DNA of 64,000 nucleotides from Lathyrus oleraceus. Its lineage: Eukaryota > Streptophyta > Magnoliopsida > Fabales > Fabaceae. The notes beneath the pieces are model-generated. The model was given only the letters and a program-made list of their open reading frames with translations, had not been told where the DNA came from and made no database searches. Shown one piece after another: positions 36,207-50,673 of this stretch (positions within the stretch are counted from its first letter, which is position 1; each line of letters starts with the position of its first letter). The position numbers and the translations under genes were made by a program. The stretch is taken from assembly GCF_024323335.1 (NCBI RefSeq), contig NC_066580.1:253680977-253744976 (forward strand), written 5' to 3'.

Positions 36207-39200
36207 TGTCGCAACCTGCGAAAAATCAACCGGCGAGCTAAAAACAAAACACACACAGAGCCGCCACTGCGCGTTATTTATCCCAAAATAGGGAAAGGAA
36301 ACGCTCAGAGAAACCTGGAAAGAACATGGTCTCGCAACCAAAGAGACAGGGTAAGGGAGTCGGTTACGCAAGGGGAAGGTATTAGCACCCCTCACGTCCG
36401 TCGTACTCGACGGGATCCACGTCCTAGAATAAAGAATAGGTTGCTAAAACATCACACACACACACGGGGAACGCAGGTGGGGTTAAGAGAAGGGAGCTCG
36501 ATAAGACGTCGCATCTTATGCCTACATATCTCGTCGGGAACGAGAATCAGAGCCACTGTAGTTCGGCTTACGCATGCCAAACAACACAAAACAACACAAA
36601 CAAACAAGGGTGGCAAACATGGAGCCCGACAACCACTGGATGGAATTACGTCGGCATCCGAACCAAAACACATTTAAAAGGGCAAACGTGGAGCCCGACA
36701 GCCAATCACTGGGCTTACATCGGCATCCGAACCCGAACATACACAGTCAGATAACAAGCAAACACAAACAAAAAGAAAAAAGTTTGCCCGGAGAGGTCTC
36801 GCACGACCCCCTGCCTACATACCTCGTCTGGAACGAGGATCAGGGCGATGTAGTTCCCCTGAAAGGGACAAAAGATCTAGCCTAACCAGACAACAGAGGG
36901 AGACACAACACTAGGGAGACTACGACTCGAGCCTAGATGTTGTCATGCAAAGTCGTCCCTAAGTTAAGGTTTCTAGCTACTTGCATAAGCAAACTACTCC
37001 TATCCAGGAAAGAAGCAAGCATACAAGCATTCAGAATAGTTCAAGCATACATCAAATGAGAACAAGCATCTCAAACAGATATCCACATAGCACGCACTAT
37101 AACCAAACAAGGGGCTCACACAATAGGTTTGACTGCCTCAGCAAGTCATCTGTACGGGCTGTGTTTGCTCTTAACCTTGCCATTACGAGGCTAAGGTGAA
37201 GCAGATGAAAGGTGAAGTGAGGATCAGACCTCACAGCTCTTATCCCTAACCAGGGAGAGCTTCAGACAAGGGAGTGTGGGTCCAGAATGGAGGGACCCTT
37301 CTACACTCAATGACTCCGACTCGATTGTGCGACAGCACAGATCTTGGGCTTGTGCCCCAATGCATCAACACACAGCCGTGTGAGCAGAGGGACGACACAA
37401 AGAATAGTGGGGGATAGATTGCTTATCCCTAACTTCCACCAATTGCCTCTTTAGAGGACTTTCACCTGCTTGGCACGAAAAATAAACAACCACAATCATT
37501 GCCTCTTAAGGAGGACTTCAGACATTTGCCCGGCCAAATAACAGGCCGGGTCTCCCAGACTACATGAAGTCAAGAGGACCTACCTCAAGCGGTTTACACA
37601 ACCGAGCAACGGCTACCAAGCAAGTTCTTAAAAGAACTAGAAGCGGCTAAATGTACCTGTACAAAAGCTAACCAGTTAGTAACTCAGACAACCAATCAGA
37701 AAACAACAAATGTTAATCAGTCAGACTATACAAGCCAAGGCACACAAAGGCAAGCTATGAGCTCAAGCCCAAGCTTCACAACCTATAAAACAATGTTATG
37801 TTAGTGTACAAACATCAAACGACATCATTTCAATCAACTTGGATCATTCTCCATGAACCTTGTGCTATTCATCCTGAAAAATCAAGCAAAGATTAGCAAC
37901 AAGACCACTAGGCCAAGCCTAGGGTCCAAAAGCAAGAAAAATTCCTAAACAGCAAGGTATTCTCAACCAAACTCAAATTAATGTCAAACAAAAGCCAACA
38001 CAATTAGTCCCATGTCCATATCATTCATTATATTCATTTCATGACCAAAACATGTCAACTTATGTCAAATGGAACACAAAACATCCAAACAGAACTATTG
38101 CATCCAATTCCATATCAAAACAATTCCAAAAATCCTCAAATAATTTACACCTAAACAGGGCCTATCCAAGGTATGGCATATCAAATTTCAGCTTAATTGG
38201 GCAAAGGGAACCATGTCAATGAAAATCAACAAAAACAGACACAATTTCATGCTCCAAATCACAACATCAACACATGCATTTACCTCAAAAATTCACAAGT
38301 CAATGAAAACAGTAAAGAAATGAGTGGGACCAAAACAGGGATGTCACATCATGTGTCTATAACCAGCATACCAAATTTCATATTCATTCAATACCATATG
38401 AGCATTTCACATTAAATCTAGCAACATGTATCACATGAGCTTGCACATTTGACCAACAGAAATGAAAAATAGCAATCAAATTGAAAATGCAATGGAAAAA
38501 TCCAGAACAATTCTCATAGCATCTTAACATGTTAATGAACGTCCATGCAAAATTTCATTCCATTCTAACAAGCCTAAGTCATTCAAATAAATCCAGCAAG
38601 TTGACACAATGAGGTGTGACACAAATTGTCACACCTAGGTTCCAAAATTCATAACTCAATCACCAGGAATCAAAAATTCACAAAATGTACATGGAAATAA
38701 ACATCAACCAGTCTACAATTACCACAAAAGTTTTCAAGCATTTCTTTGTAAGCATGAGGATTTCACAATCAAAATGGTAGAATGTATCAAAATGTCACAC
38801 ATGTGAAACAACCCTAGGTCAATCTAAAAATTCACCATGCACAACTTCAATCAATAGGTCAATAAAATTCTACAGTCAACAAGGAAGTCAACACAAAAAT
38901 CCCCATATTTTTCTGATTATTTATTAATTTTTTATGAATTTTCTAAAGTGATTATGATTTTTTAAGAATTTTTTAGAATTAAATTAATTAAGTTAAATTA
39001 ACCAATGGCACAATGGTAAATATGAGGCGCGGGCGCGGGAAACCTCTTACTTGAATTTTCAAACCAAATTTCAGATCAAACACTGCTAATCTCATCGTTT
39101 TTGTTCAGAAATTTCCAGAAATAGCAAGAACACGAAGAACATGAAATCTCCACCAAAACTCATAAACGAATAGTCAATGGAACCGTCTAAGAACAAGGAT

Positions 39201-41204
39201 CTCAAATATGAACTTGATTCGACCTAATTGTTCCTAAATCTCTCAAATCAATCGACCTAGGGTTTGGTTACATATCTTCAAATCAAGATTTCTCAGCCTA
39301 CAGTTCACTATAATCAAAACTAATCATATCACTGGACTCTACATTCTACGCTCTACAAAACGCATCCAACTATTGAACAAATCTTGAGATTCGAAAAATT
39401 GCAAACCTGGAAATTGCAGCGTCGTATCAGATGAATTCGTGCGTTTTTTCCACAAACAGATGCAGTAGTATCCTCAGGAAGGTGAATGATGTGATCAGGT
39501 TCACTTGCCTTTGCTCCTAGTGCATGAAACTTGAATTCACCATTGAGGAAGCTTGTTTGCACAGCTGCGATTCAAAGCTCCTTTCCTTCCAATCTTCAAA
39601 AACAGATGGAGATGATGATGAGAGGAGATTGGATCAACAAAGACTTTCGAATTCCATGGAGAATTGGCAGAGATTTCTTGATTTTTGCATGATGAGTTCT
39701 TGAGTGATTTTGGAGAATGTGGAGGGTTTTTGATCTGATTTTGGGATTGTGAATTTTCTGTTATGATTAGATGATGATTATGTTTATATACTTCACCTTA
39801 ATCCAAGCTTAATTACAATCATTAGCCAAATGGAAGGTGTTAGTGAAAATGGTTAATTTCAAGTAAGGGCAAAATTGGAACTTCCCATGCCAGCTCATTG
39901 CCACCTCATGGACAGCTCACACACTCTCAAAATGACATGTGTGAGCTGTTGCAACTTGGCTTATGCTCATTGGATGAGTATTTTGGAAATTCACATGTGA
40001 ATGGCTATGTATTCAATTGTTCAAGTTCATTCCAAAAGCTATTTTCCAAACCATGAAGCTTTAACATGTTATGATGATTCCAACAACTTTCAAATACCAT
40101 TTGTGAAGTGTTGCAAAAATCCCCACTCAAAAATTCCAATTATTTCACAAGTTGGACAATTTTGCCCCTGGTTCATTTAACTGTCCAGTCGAAATTTGAC
40201 TTTTTGCATTGCCCACTTTTGAAGAAATCCAATTATGCACCATGAAAGTACATGTCAAATGGAGTTTGTGCATATAAAGAACTTCCAATTTGGACACTCC
40301 ATGTGGAAGTTATGGCCTCCTGATTATGGGTCATTTTTGAAATTCACTGAGCCATAATTTTCCAACCATACATGGGATTTTCAAGTTCTTGGACTTTTTG
40401 GAAAGGTGAGAACAAGATCTACAACTTTCATGTTGAACAAATTTTCATTTGAAGCTTCCTTGGACATTTTATTTTGAGGTCAAAAACTTTCCATTTTTGG
40501 AAACTTCCATTACAAGTCACTATCTATTTTTGGCAGTTTTTGTCCTGACTTGATTTTCTTCATTCTTAAGCTTTGAGATGTCATATAACACTTGTTCCAA
40601 CATGAATGAAGTGTATCCAACTTATTTCCACCTCCAAATCCATCAGATCATGTACAGTGACCATAGTTGACTTTTTCAACTGATAGATGAATTTGCCAAT
40701 GCATAGATCAATCTGAGCTCCAATCTCCAACTGAAATGGCTCAAGAGTGACACCCTAGCCTCAATAAGCACAATATAATCATAGAATGAACCCCATAGCC
40801 ATCATAAACCCCATCTCCTGATTATACCCTGACTGGCCCAATGCAACTGATTAGGGTTGACCAGTGGTCCAAACCCTAATCTCAAGGAATAATCTTCAAT
40901 GACTTGATTCTTCTGATGATAACCAACCATGAAGAGTATGATATATCATTGCAATCAAGATGAAGACCAACATCCATTGAGAATCATGAAACCCTAATTC
41001 ACAGTCCAATCCTCAGATGGCCCATGATCAGTCAATAAACCCTAGGCTTGCACTTGACCTCTTCATCTTCTGACCAAGACTTGTGAGGATGACTTGCACA
41101 ATGTAACCACATGAGATGCAATATGCAATGCCTAATGACCTAAAATGATATGTAATATGTTAATGCTAGTCCCAAGAGAGGAGGGAAAATTTTGAGGTGT
41201 TACA
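36207..41204 (-). repeat. Ogre 3' LTR
   Basis: On the minus strand it starts TGTAACACCTCAAAATT at 41204 and ends GGTTGCGACA at 36207; 4998 bp, typical of Ogre. It is preceded by the purine tract AATAGGGGCAGC (41216-41205). It has no coding content; scattered open frames are incidental. Confidence 0.92.
39783..39790 (-). promoter_or_regulatory. Candidate TATA box of Ogre LTR
   Basis: On the minus strand it reads TATATAAA within AAGTATATAAACAT, about 1.4 kb into the LTR. It would start transcription near 39755, so R plus U5 would be about 3.5 kb. No transcript evidence. Confidence 0.4.
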
Positions 41205-41216
41205 GCTGCCCCTATT

Positions 41217-44200
41217 CAATCCACTGTGAACCTGTCGATACGAAATAGCCTCGGCTTTCGGATGATCAGGATGAAGAGTGATTGAATACCAAGAACAGAC
41301 GAACAATTTGCACTTTGACGGGAAAAATAATTAACAACGCCTGTCAGCATCGGCGAAGAAACAAACTCGAAAGAAACGTCGACCTGGATACCGAAATAAA
41401 TGGTAACGCAGGGATAACCATGGCCTGATCACCACACATCCACGCGGGATTATCATCTCTTCTTTTTTATGGTTTTCTTGAACCCCGAAATTTTCTTTTC
41501 TCTTTTTCATTTTCTTGAACCCCGCAAATTTTCTCTGCGCAAACGACCCTCGGATCTCTGCATTTGAACCCCATTCTCCTGTTTGCCAAAATAAATGGAC
41601 CCCATTCTCCGATTTGGACCCCAGTCGCCTGACGATAACCCGCGATCGCCATCGTGAACCCCGTTCTCCAGAAAATGCCGCAACATCTCCCTTTCTCCAT
41701 TTGAACCCCATCTCCAGAAAATGTCTCCACATTTCCTTTTCTCCATTTGAACCCCGTTCTCCAATCTCTCGTGATAATTCCGCTGGCAACGCCGGAAATA
41801 ACACCAAACCACTCTGAGGGCGACATATCAGAGGGTACACCTTCACAAAAGGAAGGTAACATGTGCATCTCTTCTTCCGAAGACACCCGTAACGACCTCC
41901 ACTGGCATCCGCCAAAGTCTAAGGTGACACATGAACAGAAGATAATCCTAAGGACCTCATCCTGGATATAATCTTCAACTCTATCTCCATTTGAACCCCG
42001 CTCTCCAGAAAATGTCTCCACATTTCCTTTTCTCCATTTGAACCCCGGAATCGCGCTGATCGCGTAACGTCCTCTAATTTTATTTCCATCTCTGTCCGAC
42101 GGAAACACTTCCTTCAGTATCGCACTACTGGGGAACACTGCTGATCTGACGTCATGATACCAAACTCCTCAGAGTAACACTTTCAACCAGACACTGACTG
42201 ATGACTGGGAAGAAACTCGACGTTTACTGGACATCGAACGATGATGTTTACTTGACACCAAATAATGATATTTACCAGACACCAAAGAAAACTCGACCAA
42301 ACATTAAACAATGACTGGGAGAAAAAGCGATGTTTACTGGACATCGGATGATGTTGACAGGACATCTAATCAATGATGTTGACAGGACATCAAACAATGA
42401 TGTTGACAGGACATCAAACAATGATGTTGACAGGACATCAAACAAGGATCAACCAGACACTTACTGATGACTGGGAAATAACTCGACGTTTACTGGACAT
42501 CGAATGATGATGTTTACTTGACACCAAAGAAAGCTCGACCAGACACTTACTGATGACTGGGAAATACTGTTGCTCCAAAATCCCGATGCTGAACTCCTCA
42601 GAGTAACACCTTCCAACTTCTGTCGAAACCAAATCTCAAGTAGTAACCACGGCTTGAGTCGCGCCGATCGCGTACCATTCTCCGATCTTCATTCCCATCT
42701 CTGTCTGACGGAAAAGCTTCCTCCAGCATTGCACTACTGGGGAATATCTCTGATTAACCCAAGATTCTGAACTCCTCGGAGTAACACCTTGCTCTTCGGG
42801 CCAAACCACCTCTCAAACAGTAACCACAGCTTGAGACTAGCTTATGCGTGCAATATGATGCATGATTGATTTTTCTGCGTAATGCTCCATAATCATGGAA
42901 ATGCTACGCGATTATTTATTTTTTCTATGCAATATGCTATGCTATTCTACATGATGAATGCATAAAAAACATCCCCCTCAAGGGACTCCTCTGGGGAATA
43001 CGAGACACCCTGCTGAGGAACTCGTCAATACGTCGATCTCCACCCCGCTGGGGAATAAGTACTACTGCTGGGAAAAGGTAACCCTTGCTGGGGAAGAACC
43101 TCCTTGACCCTGCTAGGGGAAACGAATGCTACTCCGCTGGGGACAACCCATGCAATCCATAGGTAGAATCAACTCAGCTGGGAATGCAAAAATCTGTCCG
43201 CTACGGGAATTTGTTCAATCCACTGGTAGGATGAACACTGCTGGAGATATATTTCATTGAACCCGCTCCACTCGGGGAACAGCTGGAGATATATTTCTTT
43301 GAACCCGCTCCACTCGGGGAACTGCTGGAGATATATTTCTTTGAACCCACTCCACTCGGGGAACTGCTGGAGATATATTTCTTTGAACCCGCTCCACTCG
43401 GGGAACTGCTGGAGATATATTTCTTTGAACCCGCTCCACTCGGGGAACTGCTGGAGATATATTTCTTTGAACCCGCTCCACTCGGGGAACTACCTTGGGG
43501 CCTGGCTGCTGAGGAAACACCACTTGAAACCTGTCGGGAATACCATCCTGACTCGGCTGGAGAAATCAACAGACCTTGGATCTGCTGGGGAGCTAGTCCT
43601 CTGATTCTGCTTGGGGACCTAGCTGGAAAAATGAGAAAAGTTGGTACAGAACACCCGTCGACTCGTCGAACCATGGTATCCACCTCCCAATCTCGTATCA
43701 GCTTTCCACTTTTGATAATTCCCAGACTCGTCTGGACCTTTTCTGCCCCATCATCTTGTATTCCCAATCGCTCCGCGCTCGACGGAAACATACTCCTGGG
43801 ATCTATACAGAAATTTCAATTTTCCGACTTTGAAGAGTCTTCTGGATTAATTCCAAGGGTCGTCGGACGTCCCTCGTCGTCTCTTCACCGTTCCTCATTC
43901 ACCTCTGGGGAATCTCTACAGACTTTCCAATCTTCCGATTTTGAAGAGTCTTCTTGGTTAATTCCAAAGGTCGTCGGACGTCTCAACGTCTCTTCGTCAC
44001 TTCTCTACCCATCATTCGTCCCTGACTGGACTCTGCGGGGAATTACATACTTTCAAGTCTTCCGACTTTGAAGAGTCTTCTTGATTACCACCAAGGACCG
44101 TCGTACGCCTCAACGTCACTTCGTCATTTTTCATTCATTCGTCCCTGAGCGAACTCTCTGGGGATCTGTTACAAAGCTTCCACGTCACAACCTGCAAGTG

Positions 44201-44288
44201 AGTGAAGAATATCTAACAGTACCTGCAAAACAGACCGTCAGATAAAACCGTGCCCCAGGCGTGTCAAGATTTCAACACTTGGGCCACT
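41217..44288 (-). other. Ogre non-coding region downstream of pol, with tandem repeats
   Basis: No gene. It has dispersed copies of TCTCCATTTGAACCCCG-like units (41550-42050), a ~23-bp repeat (GATGTTGACAGGACATCAAA, about four copies, 42351-42446), a 42-bp array (43238-43489), and Ser/Asp-coding-looking repeats around CTTTGAAGAGTCTTCT (43820-44080). Ogre elements commonly have such a long repeat-rich spacer before the 3' LTR. Confidence 0.75.
43238..43489. repeat. Six-copy 42-bp tandem array
   Basis: Six units of exactly 42 bp (CTGCTGGAGATATATTTC ... CCACTCGGGGAA) with one to three differences each. Because 42 is a multiple of three and the unit lacks stops in several frames, it produces long artificial ORFs on both strands. 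Confidence 0.95.
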
Positions 44289-44293
44289 CAACC

Positions 44294-47200
44294 TGTAGCA
44301 CCTCAAATTTGCACCTATCATTATGCATACATTTTCATATTAGGTCATAGCATATCATGGTCCATTGCATAGCATTGCATTGCCTCTTTTGCCTCAAGTG
44401 CAAGCCAATCAAGAAATTAGGTCAAACTGATCAGGAGATCAGTCAACCAAGCAAGCACAATTCTCAAGAAGCCAAGGCCCTAGGGTTTGTCCAACTAGTT
44501 CACATGACTTGGGGGTCCATTTGAAGTATTTTGGTCAAGGGTTGAAGGCTCAGAGGTCATCAGTTTGTGCACAGACAGTCTAAAACCCTAGAAAGTCAAC
44601 AGTCAGTCAACAGCAGTGGATGGTGGCCATTCTTGTGGAATTTGGGCACCATGATCAATAATCAAGAGTTCATACAACTTGGGACATCATTTGAAGTCAA
44701 GTTCTCAAGGAATTAGGATTTGGAAGTCATCAGTCAATGCACAGTCAGCCAGAAACCCTAAAGGTCAACTGTTGGTCAACTGTCCATTTAATCAGTGATT
44801 TGATGATTGGATTGGGTTTGTGAGAGTTCATTCATGTCCAAATAGTCATCATATATCATGCCAAACACCATCATGGAAGAATTTGAAGCCAGATCAAAAA
44901 TTCCCCAAAATGGAAACTGGGCCTGTAACTGAAACCTGCCATAAATGGAAAGTCTTGATCCTCAAACTTACATCTTGCTACAAGCCTCGAATGAAGTTTT
45001 GCCCAACATGAAAGTTGAAGATCTTGTTCTCCCATTTCCAAAAAGTCCTAGAACTCTTAATTCCCATGTGTGGTTGGCAAGTTATGATCGAATCGATTTC
45101 AGAAAATCTTGAACTTCAAAGGGCCATATCTCTCAAACCATTTGGCCAATTTTGGTGGGGTTTTTTCCTACAAGTCACATTTGATCCCCTCTTTCCAAAA
45201 ATATAAATTTCATGAGCCAAAACTTCACCAATCAAAATGGCATATTTTGACTTTTCTCATTTAAATGCAAGTTTGACCAATGTTTGACTTTTTGATATAA
45301 ACCTTTTTCTACCATTTGGCCAATTGGAACAGCTCAGGAATATCATTTAGAATGTGTTTGCAAGCTCATTTTGTGCAGTACATAAAGCCATTACTTGGTT
45401 GCTTGAATTGTAAGGAAAGTACAAATTCACCATGACTATCCATGCTATCCACCATACCATACTTTGTACTCCTAAACAGAAACTTAAACCTGATTTTGCT
45501 GTCAACCTTGAACACAATTGTGCAGCCATAACCAACAGTACAAGGAGGCCATGCCAAGATGCTAAAGAATGGGCAAAAGTACAATTATCCATATTTCCAA
45601 ACCATGCTTTGTGCCAAGACCATAACAACATATCTCCTCATCATATTTTCTGTCATATTGAGGACAATAACAGCACAGCAGGCCAACCATTCTTTCACTC
45701 ATCTTGATCCACCTTGCTTTGGCACTGTTGGAAGCAAGCTGTCAAAAACCCCATATTTCCATGGCCATACCTTGTACTTACACATAACAGTTTGGTGCAT
45801 CAGTTTTTCTGTCATACACAACTGGCTGCACAATACCACAGTTCCAAGACACTACCTTGCCAACAGAGAGCAGACCAAAAAACTTGACACTTATCAAAAA
45901 GATTTTCACCTTACTTTGGCCATTTTTCAAGAGAAAAGAACTGTCAAGGGAAAGCATGGCAAAGACAAAACACGAGACCTTGTGCATTTTTCTGCTGTCA
46001 TTTTGGAAATGCAATGGCAGCCTAAAACCAACATAACTGAACTTCATTGATGGATGCTCTCAGATTCTAAAAACACACCTTGCTTTGTATTTTCCTTTTT
46101 TTTTCTGTCCAAGCCTCCAAATAACACCAACCTGGCCATTGCCACTTCACAATCCTTTCACCATTTTGAAACCAACATAACAGCTGACCAACCATTTTCA
46201 ATTGATGCAAGAGACTGATTTGCTTGGCATTTTGGCTTAAAATTGCAAATGCTGTCAAAAGGGACCAGCAACACAAGACAGCAGAAGAGCAGGTTTTTTC
46301 TGTCATGGACCAATCTAACTAACACCATCTAACACAGCAACAAGCATTGGTTCATTCACCCTCAAAATCTCACCTTGCCTTGCATTTCCAAAAACCTGTC
46401 TAAACTTCCAACAAAACCTGAGCCCTGCATTGCTTCTTCAAACCCTGCTAGCCAACAAACACAAACCAACTCACTCATACAAAATCCTCACTCTCTCCCA
46501 TTGGACATTCTCTTTCAAAATTGCCAATGCTATTCAAAAGAGCCAACAACACAAGACAGCAGGGGTCATGTTTATTTCTTCTGTCATGTTAAAAACACAC
46601 TAGCATCATCAAACCAATAAGAATTGCATTGATTCACTCATTCCAAAATTACACCTTGCTTTGCACTTTTCAAACTCTGCCCAAAACATCAGAGTCACCA
46701 AGCCTTGCCCTATCATCAACAACATCAAACAAGCACTTTTGAACATCATTCACTGTCCAAAGAAACCAGCAAGTAGCAGCCATACACAGTGGAAATCGCT
46801 CATTTCTCTCAAACTTCACTTTTGGCATTTTTTCAACTTCCTGTCCAAAACCTCCAAAGGACCAAATTTGCTTGGTTTGAAACATCATTAAAGCAGCATT
46901 ATGGACCTGTGGCAATCATCATTTTCCACCTGAAAATCCCTTTTCCACTACTGCTTTGAAAGAACATTCATCCATGGCAATCCAAGATTGAAGCATCCAC
47001 AAGTCACAAAACCTTCACCATTCATCATCAGGAGGGCTCTAGGACAACTGTTTCACTTCAAAACCATCAAAGAGCATCTGTACACAACTGTCCTTCAAAA
47101 ATAGGTATGGATTCGATCTCCATGATTTTTCAAATTACCACATGCTTTCAAAAGGTCTTTCTATGCTGATTGTCATGATGCTTTCACTTTTTGAAATGGT

Positions 47201-50200
47201 TGCTTATTCATGAAGATATATTGCTTTGAAGTTTGATGTCAAGTTTTGTTTTTGCTCGATTCTTGACTTGTCTGTTGTTTTAATGAAAAATGATGATGGA
47301 TTCTTGTTGACCTTGCCATGCTGATCATTTCCATGTATTCAATTTTGATTTTTGAGCAAGTTTGTGAAATCATGATTTTTGAGAGGGATGAACATGAACC
47401 CTAATCCCAATTTGCCCAGATTTTCCCCATTTTCGTATGCATGGCCTGAAACTCAATGACCAATCAAAACATTTCATTTTATGGCCAAAACGACTGTGTT
47501 TGGTTAAGTGAATCCCAATATTACCAAAATGCCATTCTTTCAATATTAATTCAATTAATTTCTTCATGTTATTTCATTTTGACATCCAATTTTCCAAAAT
47601 TCATAACTTGCTCATTTTTGATCCAAATTCAATGGGATTTTTGTGTGGTGTTCATCATGATCTCTACTTTTTTATCATTATTTTTCCAGAATTTTTGGAT
47701 GAGTGGTTTTTAAATGTTGCTAGGGTTTGTGACATGTGACCAAATTTTGTACACTTTGCCAAATCAATTGTGAAATGATGAGAAGGTATCCAATGGCTCC
47801 CAAAATTTTTGTGTTTAAACTAGACACACTCATGGTGATTTTGGTATAGAGTTTGTGAATTTATCATTTGTGGTTTGTGAGTTATGAATTTTTGAATTAG
47901 GGTGTGACAATTTGTGTCACACCATTGATGTCCAACTTCATGATTTTCATTACCATGCTTCCTTACATCCAAATGACCCCAAATTTTGCATGAACCTACT
48001 CTTGTATGTCTAGTTTACATGTGAATTTTCTTTGAATTATTTGTGACATTTCCTAATTGTTTGAGATTTTCTCCCCTGGTTGGTCAAATGTTGACTTTGT
48101 GTGACACTTGTTCCCATTTCATTTGTGAAATTCTCATACTTTATTGGATGGATATGAAATTTGACATGTGATAACTAGACATCCTAATCTTTGCCATGGT
48201 TTTGATCCCATTCATTTATCATACACCATCTTTGACTTATGATTTTTCTAAGTTGATACATGTTTGGTTGACTTCATTGAGCATGTTCAAAATTGCTTTG
48301 ACTTTCTGATTTTCATTGACTGCCTTCCACTTGTCCAAATGGGATGAAATTTGACATGCTTACCATGCTATGTGTTAGGTTTGATCATGATTTATTTGGT
48401 GATTTTTGAAAATGTCTAAGTTTGCTTTTGATGCAAGTCTTGCTGATGACTTCTATGAGCTTCTGTTTGCCATGTTTTGACCTAAATGGTTCATGAAATG
48501 ATGATAGTGATTGATATGGATGTGAACCCAACTGGTTGTGTTTCCTAATTGTTTGAACATGATTTTGGATGCTTGCCCCTTGCTGTTTTGACTTTCTCAT
48601 TCATTTTTGACCCTAGGCTTGCCCTAGTGGTCCTGCTACTCACTTTTGAGCTTGTGATTTCAGGTTGAACATCAAATGGCCATTAAGACCAATTCTTTCT
48701 GATTGAGCTTGCTTAGATATCATTGACTAACATGTCTGTTTTGTAGGTTGCTTGGCTCACATGCCTTAAGCCTTGTGCCTTGCACATTCACTTGCTTGTG
48801 TTGACTGGTTGATATCTGTTTTCATTTTGATGTAACTTTGACTTGTATACTAATCGTGCTTGACTGTTTCAGGTGCTTTTAGTTGCTTAGTTCCTTGTGA
48901 ACTTTTGCTTTGCTTTGCTTGTATAAGCAATTTGCATTGAGGTATGTCTCTTTTACTTCATGTAGTCTGGAAGACCTGGCCTGTTACTTGGCCAGGCAAC
49001 TGTCTGAAGTCCTCCTTAAGAGGCAATGTTTGTGACTGTTTACTTTTGTCCTTGCATAGAGTCAAAGTCCTCCTAAGTGAAGAGGCAATTGGTGGAAGGT
49101 AGGGATATGCAATCTATCCCCCACTATTCAGTGTGTCATCTGCTTTGCTCACACCACTGTGTTGATGTATTTCAGATACAAACCCAAGATCTTGTACAAT
49201 TGTACAGTTGAGTCAGTTTTAAATGTGTAGAAGGGTTCCCACTTTATGAACCCACACATTCTTGTCTTGAGCTCTCCCAGGCCAGGGATTAGAGCTGTGA
49301 AGTCTTATCTTCACTCACCTTTCATCTGCTTCACCTTAGCCCCTCAATGGCAAGGTTAAGAGCACATTCACCCCATTCCAGAGGTTGTTTGTTGAGGTTG
49401 ATATGACCCCTCGACTAAAACCTAACCCTTGTGTGAGCCTCTTGTTTGTGTATAGCGTGTGCTATCTGTGCTTGTAGGATTGTTTGACTTGCTTCCTGTG
49501 CAAGTTAGGATTGTTTGACTTGCTTCCTGTGCAAGTTAGGATTGTTTGACTTGCTTCCTGTGCAAGTTAGGTTTGTTTGACTTGCTTCCTGTGCAAGTTA
49601 GGATTAGTTTAGACTTGCTTCCTGTGCAAGTAGGTTTTGCTTGGCTTGCTTCCTGTGCAAGTTAAGTGTGTGTGTGGCTTGCTTCCTGTGCAAGCCATGC
49701 TTAGGACAGGCTGGCTCCCTGTGCCAGTTAGCTAGAAACCTTAACTTAGGGATGATTTGCATGATAACATCTAGGCTCGAGTCGTAGTCTCCCTAGTTGT
49801 GTCTCCCTCTGTTATCTGGTTAGGCTAGTCCTTTATCCCTCCGTAGGGGAACTACATCGCCCTGATCTTCATACCAGATGAAGTATGTAGGCAGGAGATT
49901 GAGCTGATCTCTCCGGGCGCCCTTTTCTTTTTTTGTGTGTGTTGTCTGACAGTTGCTAGGCTCGAGTGCCTGACTCCTTAGCAATTTGTTGTCTGTCTGT
50001 TTGAGTGTGTGCTTGACAGTTATAGGCTCGAGTCCCCGACTCCCTATCAACTTGTTGTGTTGTTGTGTGCTTGGAAGCTGATGTAAGTCCATCGAGTGGC
50101 ATTTGGGTTCCAGTGTGCGTGTGTTTGGTTCGGATGCTGATGTAAGTCCAGTGATTGGCATTCGGGCTCTACGTTTGCCTTTGCCTTGTTTTGTGTGTGT

Positions 50201-50673
50201 GCGTGTCAGCCGAGCTACGAATGCTCTGATTCTTCTCTCGTCCGAGGAGATACGTATGCATAGGATGCGATATCCTAGCGAGCATGTGTCGTTTCCCCAG
50301 TCCGAACTACTTCGACTCTGATGTTTATGCCTGATAGACTAAGTAGGCCCAGGATGCGATATCCTGCCGAGTTAGTGTCAGTTTCAGTCAGTTTCTTTTG
50401 TCTCTTTCAGCCAGTGTGTGTGAGTTTGAGCAGTGTTTAGCAACCAATATTCCTTCCTTTTGTGCGTGGATCCCGTAGAGTACTACGGATGCGTAGGGGT
50501 GCTAATACCTTCCCTTCGCATAACCGACTCCCGAACCCATTCTCTTTGGTCGCGAGACCATGTTCTTTCCTAGGTTTACTCTGAGCGTTTCCTTTCCCTC
50601 TTCTGGGATAAATAACGCACGGTGGCGGCTCTGTTGTTCTTGTTTTCCCGCCGGTTTTTCGCGTGATGCGACA
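44294..50673 (+). mobile_element. Solo LTR of a second Ogre/Tat family
   Basis: A 6380-bp LTR on the plus strand, starting TGTAGCACCTCAAATTT and ending GATGCGACA, flanked by the 5-bp duplication CAACC (44289-44293 and 50674-50678). It resembles the inverted host Ogre LTR at both ends (compare 48955-49140 with the reverse complement of 37400-37570) but is clearly diverged. There is no internal region, so it arose by LTR-LTR recombination. It is non-coding. Confidence 0.9.
49483..49700. repeat. Tandem array of hairpin-forming units
   Basis: Seven copies of CTTGCTTCCTGTGCAAG at ~31-bp spacing (plus a CTGGCTCCCTGTGCCAG variant at about 49710). Each copy pairs CTTGC with GCAAG around a TTCCTGT loop. 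In the last variant the stem has changed on both sides (CTGGC with GCCAG), so pairing is kept. Confidence 0.9.

Noticed and set aside
36441..36885. Several overlapping ORFs repeated at 56163-56574 and inverted at 59668-60131
   Set aside because: They recur because they lie in the three copies of the same Ogre LTR segment; no domain pattern and no codon bias.
41331..42138. 194-223 aa minus-strand ORFs with repeated FKWRKGNVETFSG
   Set aside because: They arise from dispersed repeats in the Ogre spacer; three overlapping frames stay open equally.
43201..43791. 196 aa ORF with SPSGAGSKKYISS repeats
   Set aside because: A 42-bp (multiple of three) tandem array keeps several frames open on both strands.
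49483..49700. Possible CRISPR-like array
   Set aside because: Direct repeats are almost contiguous, with short similar spacers, in a plant LTR; it is a tandem repeat.
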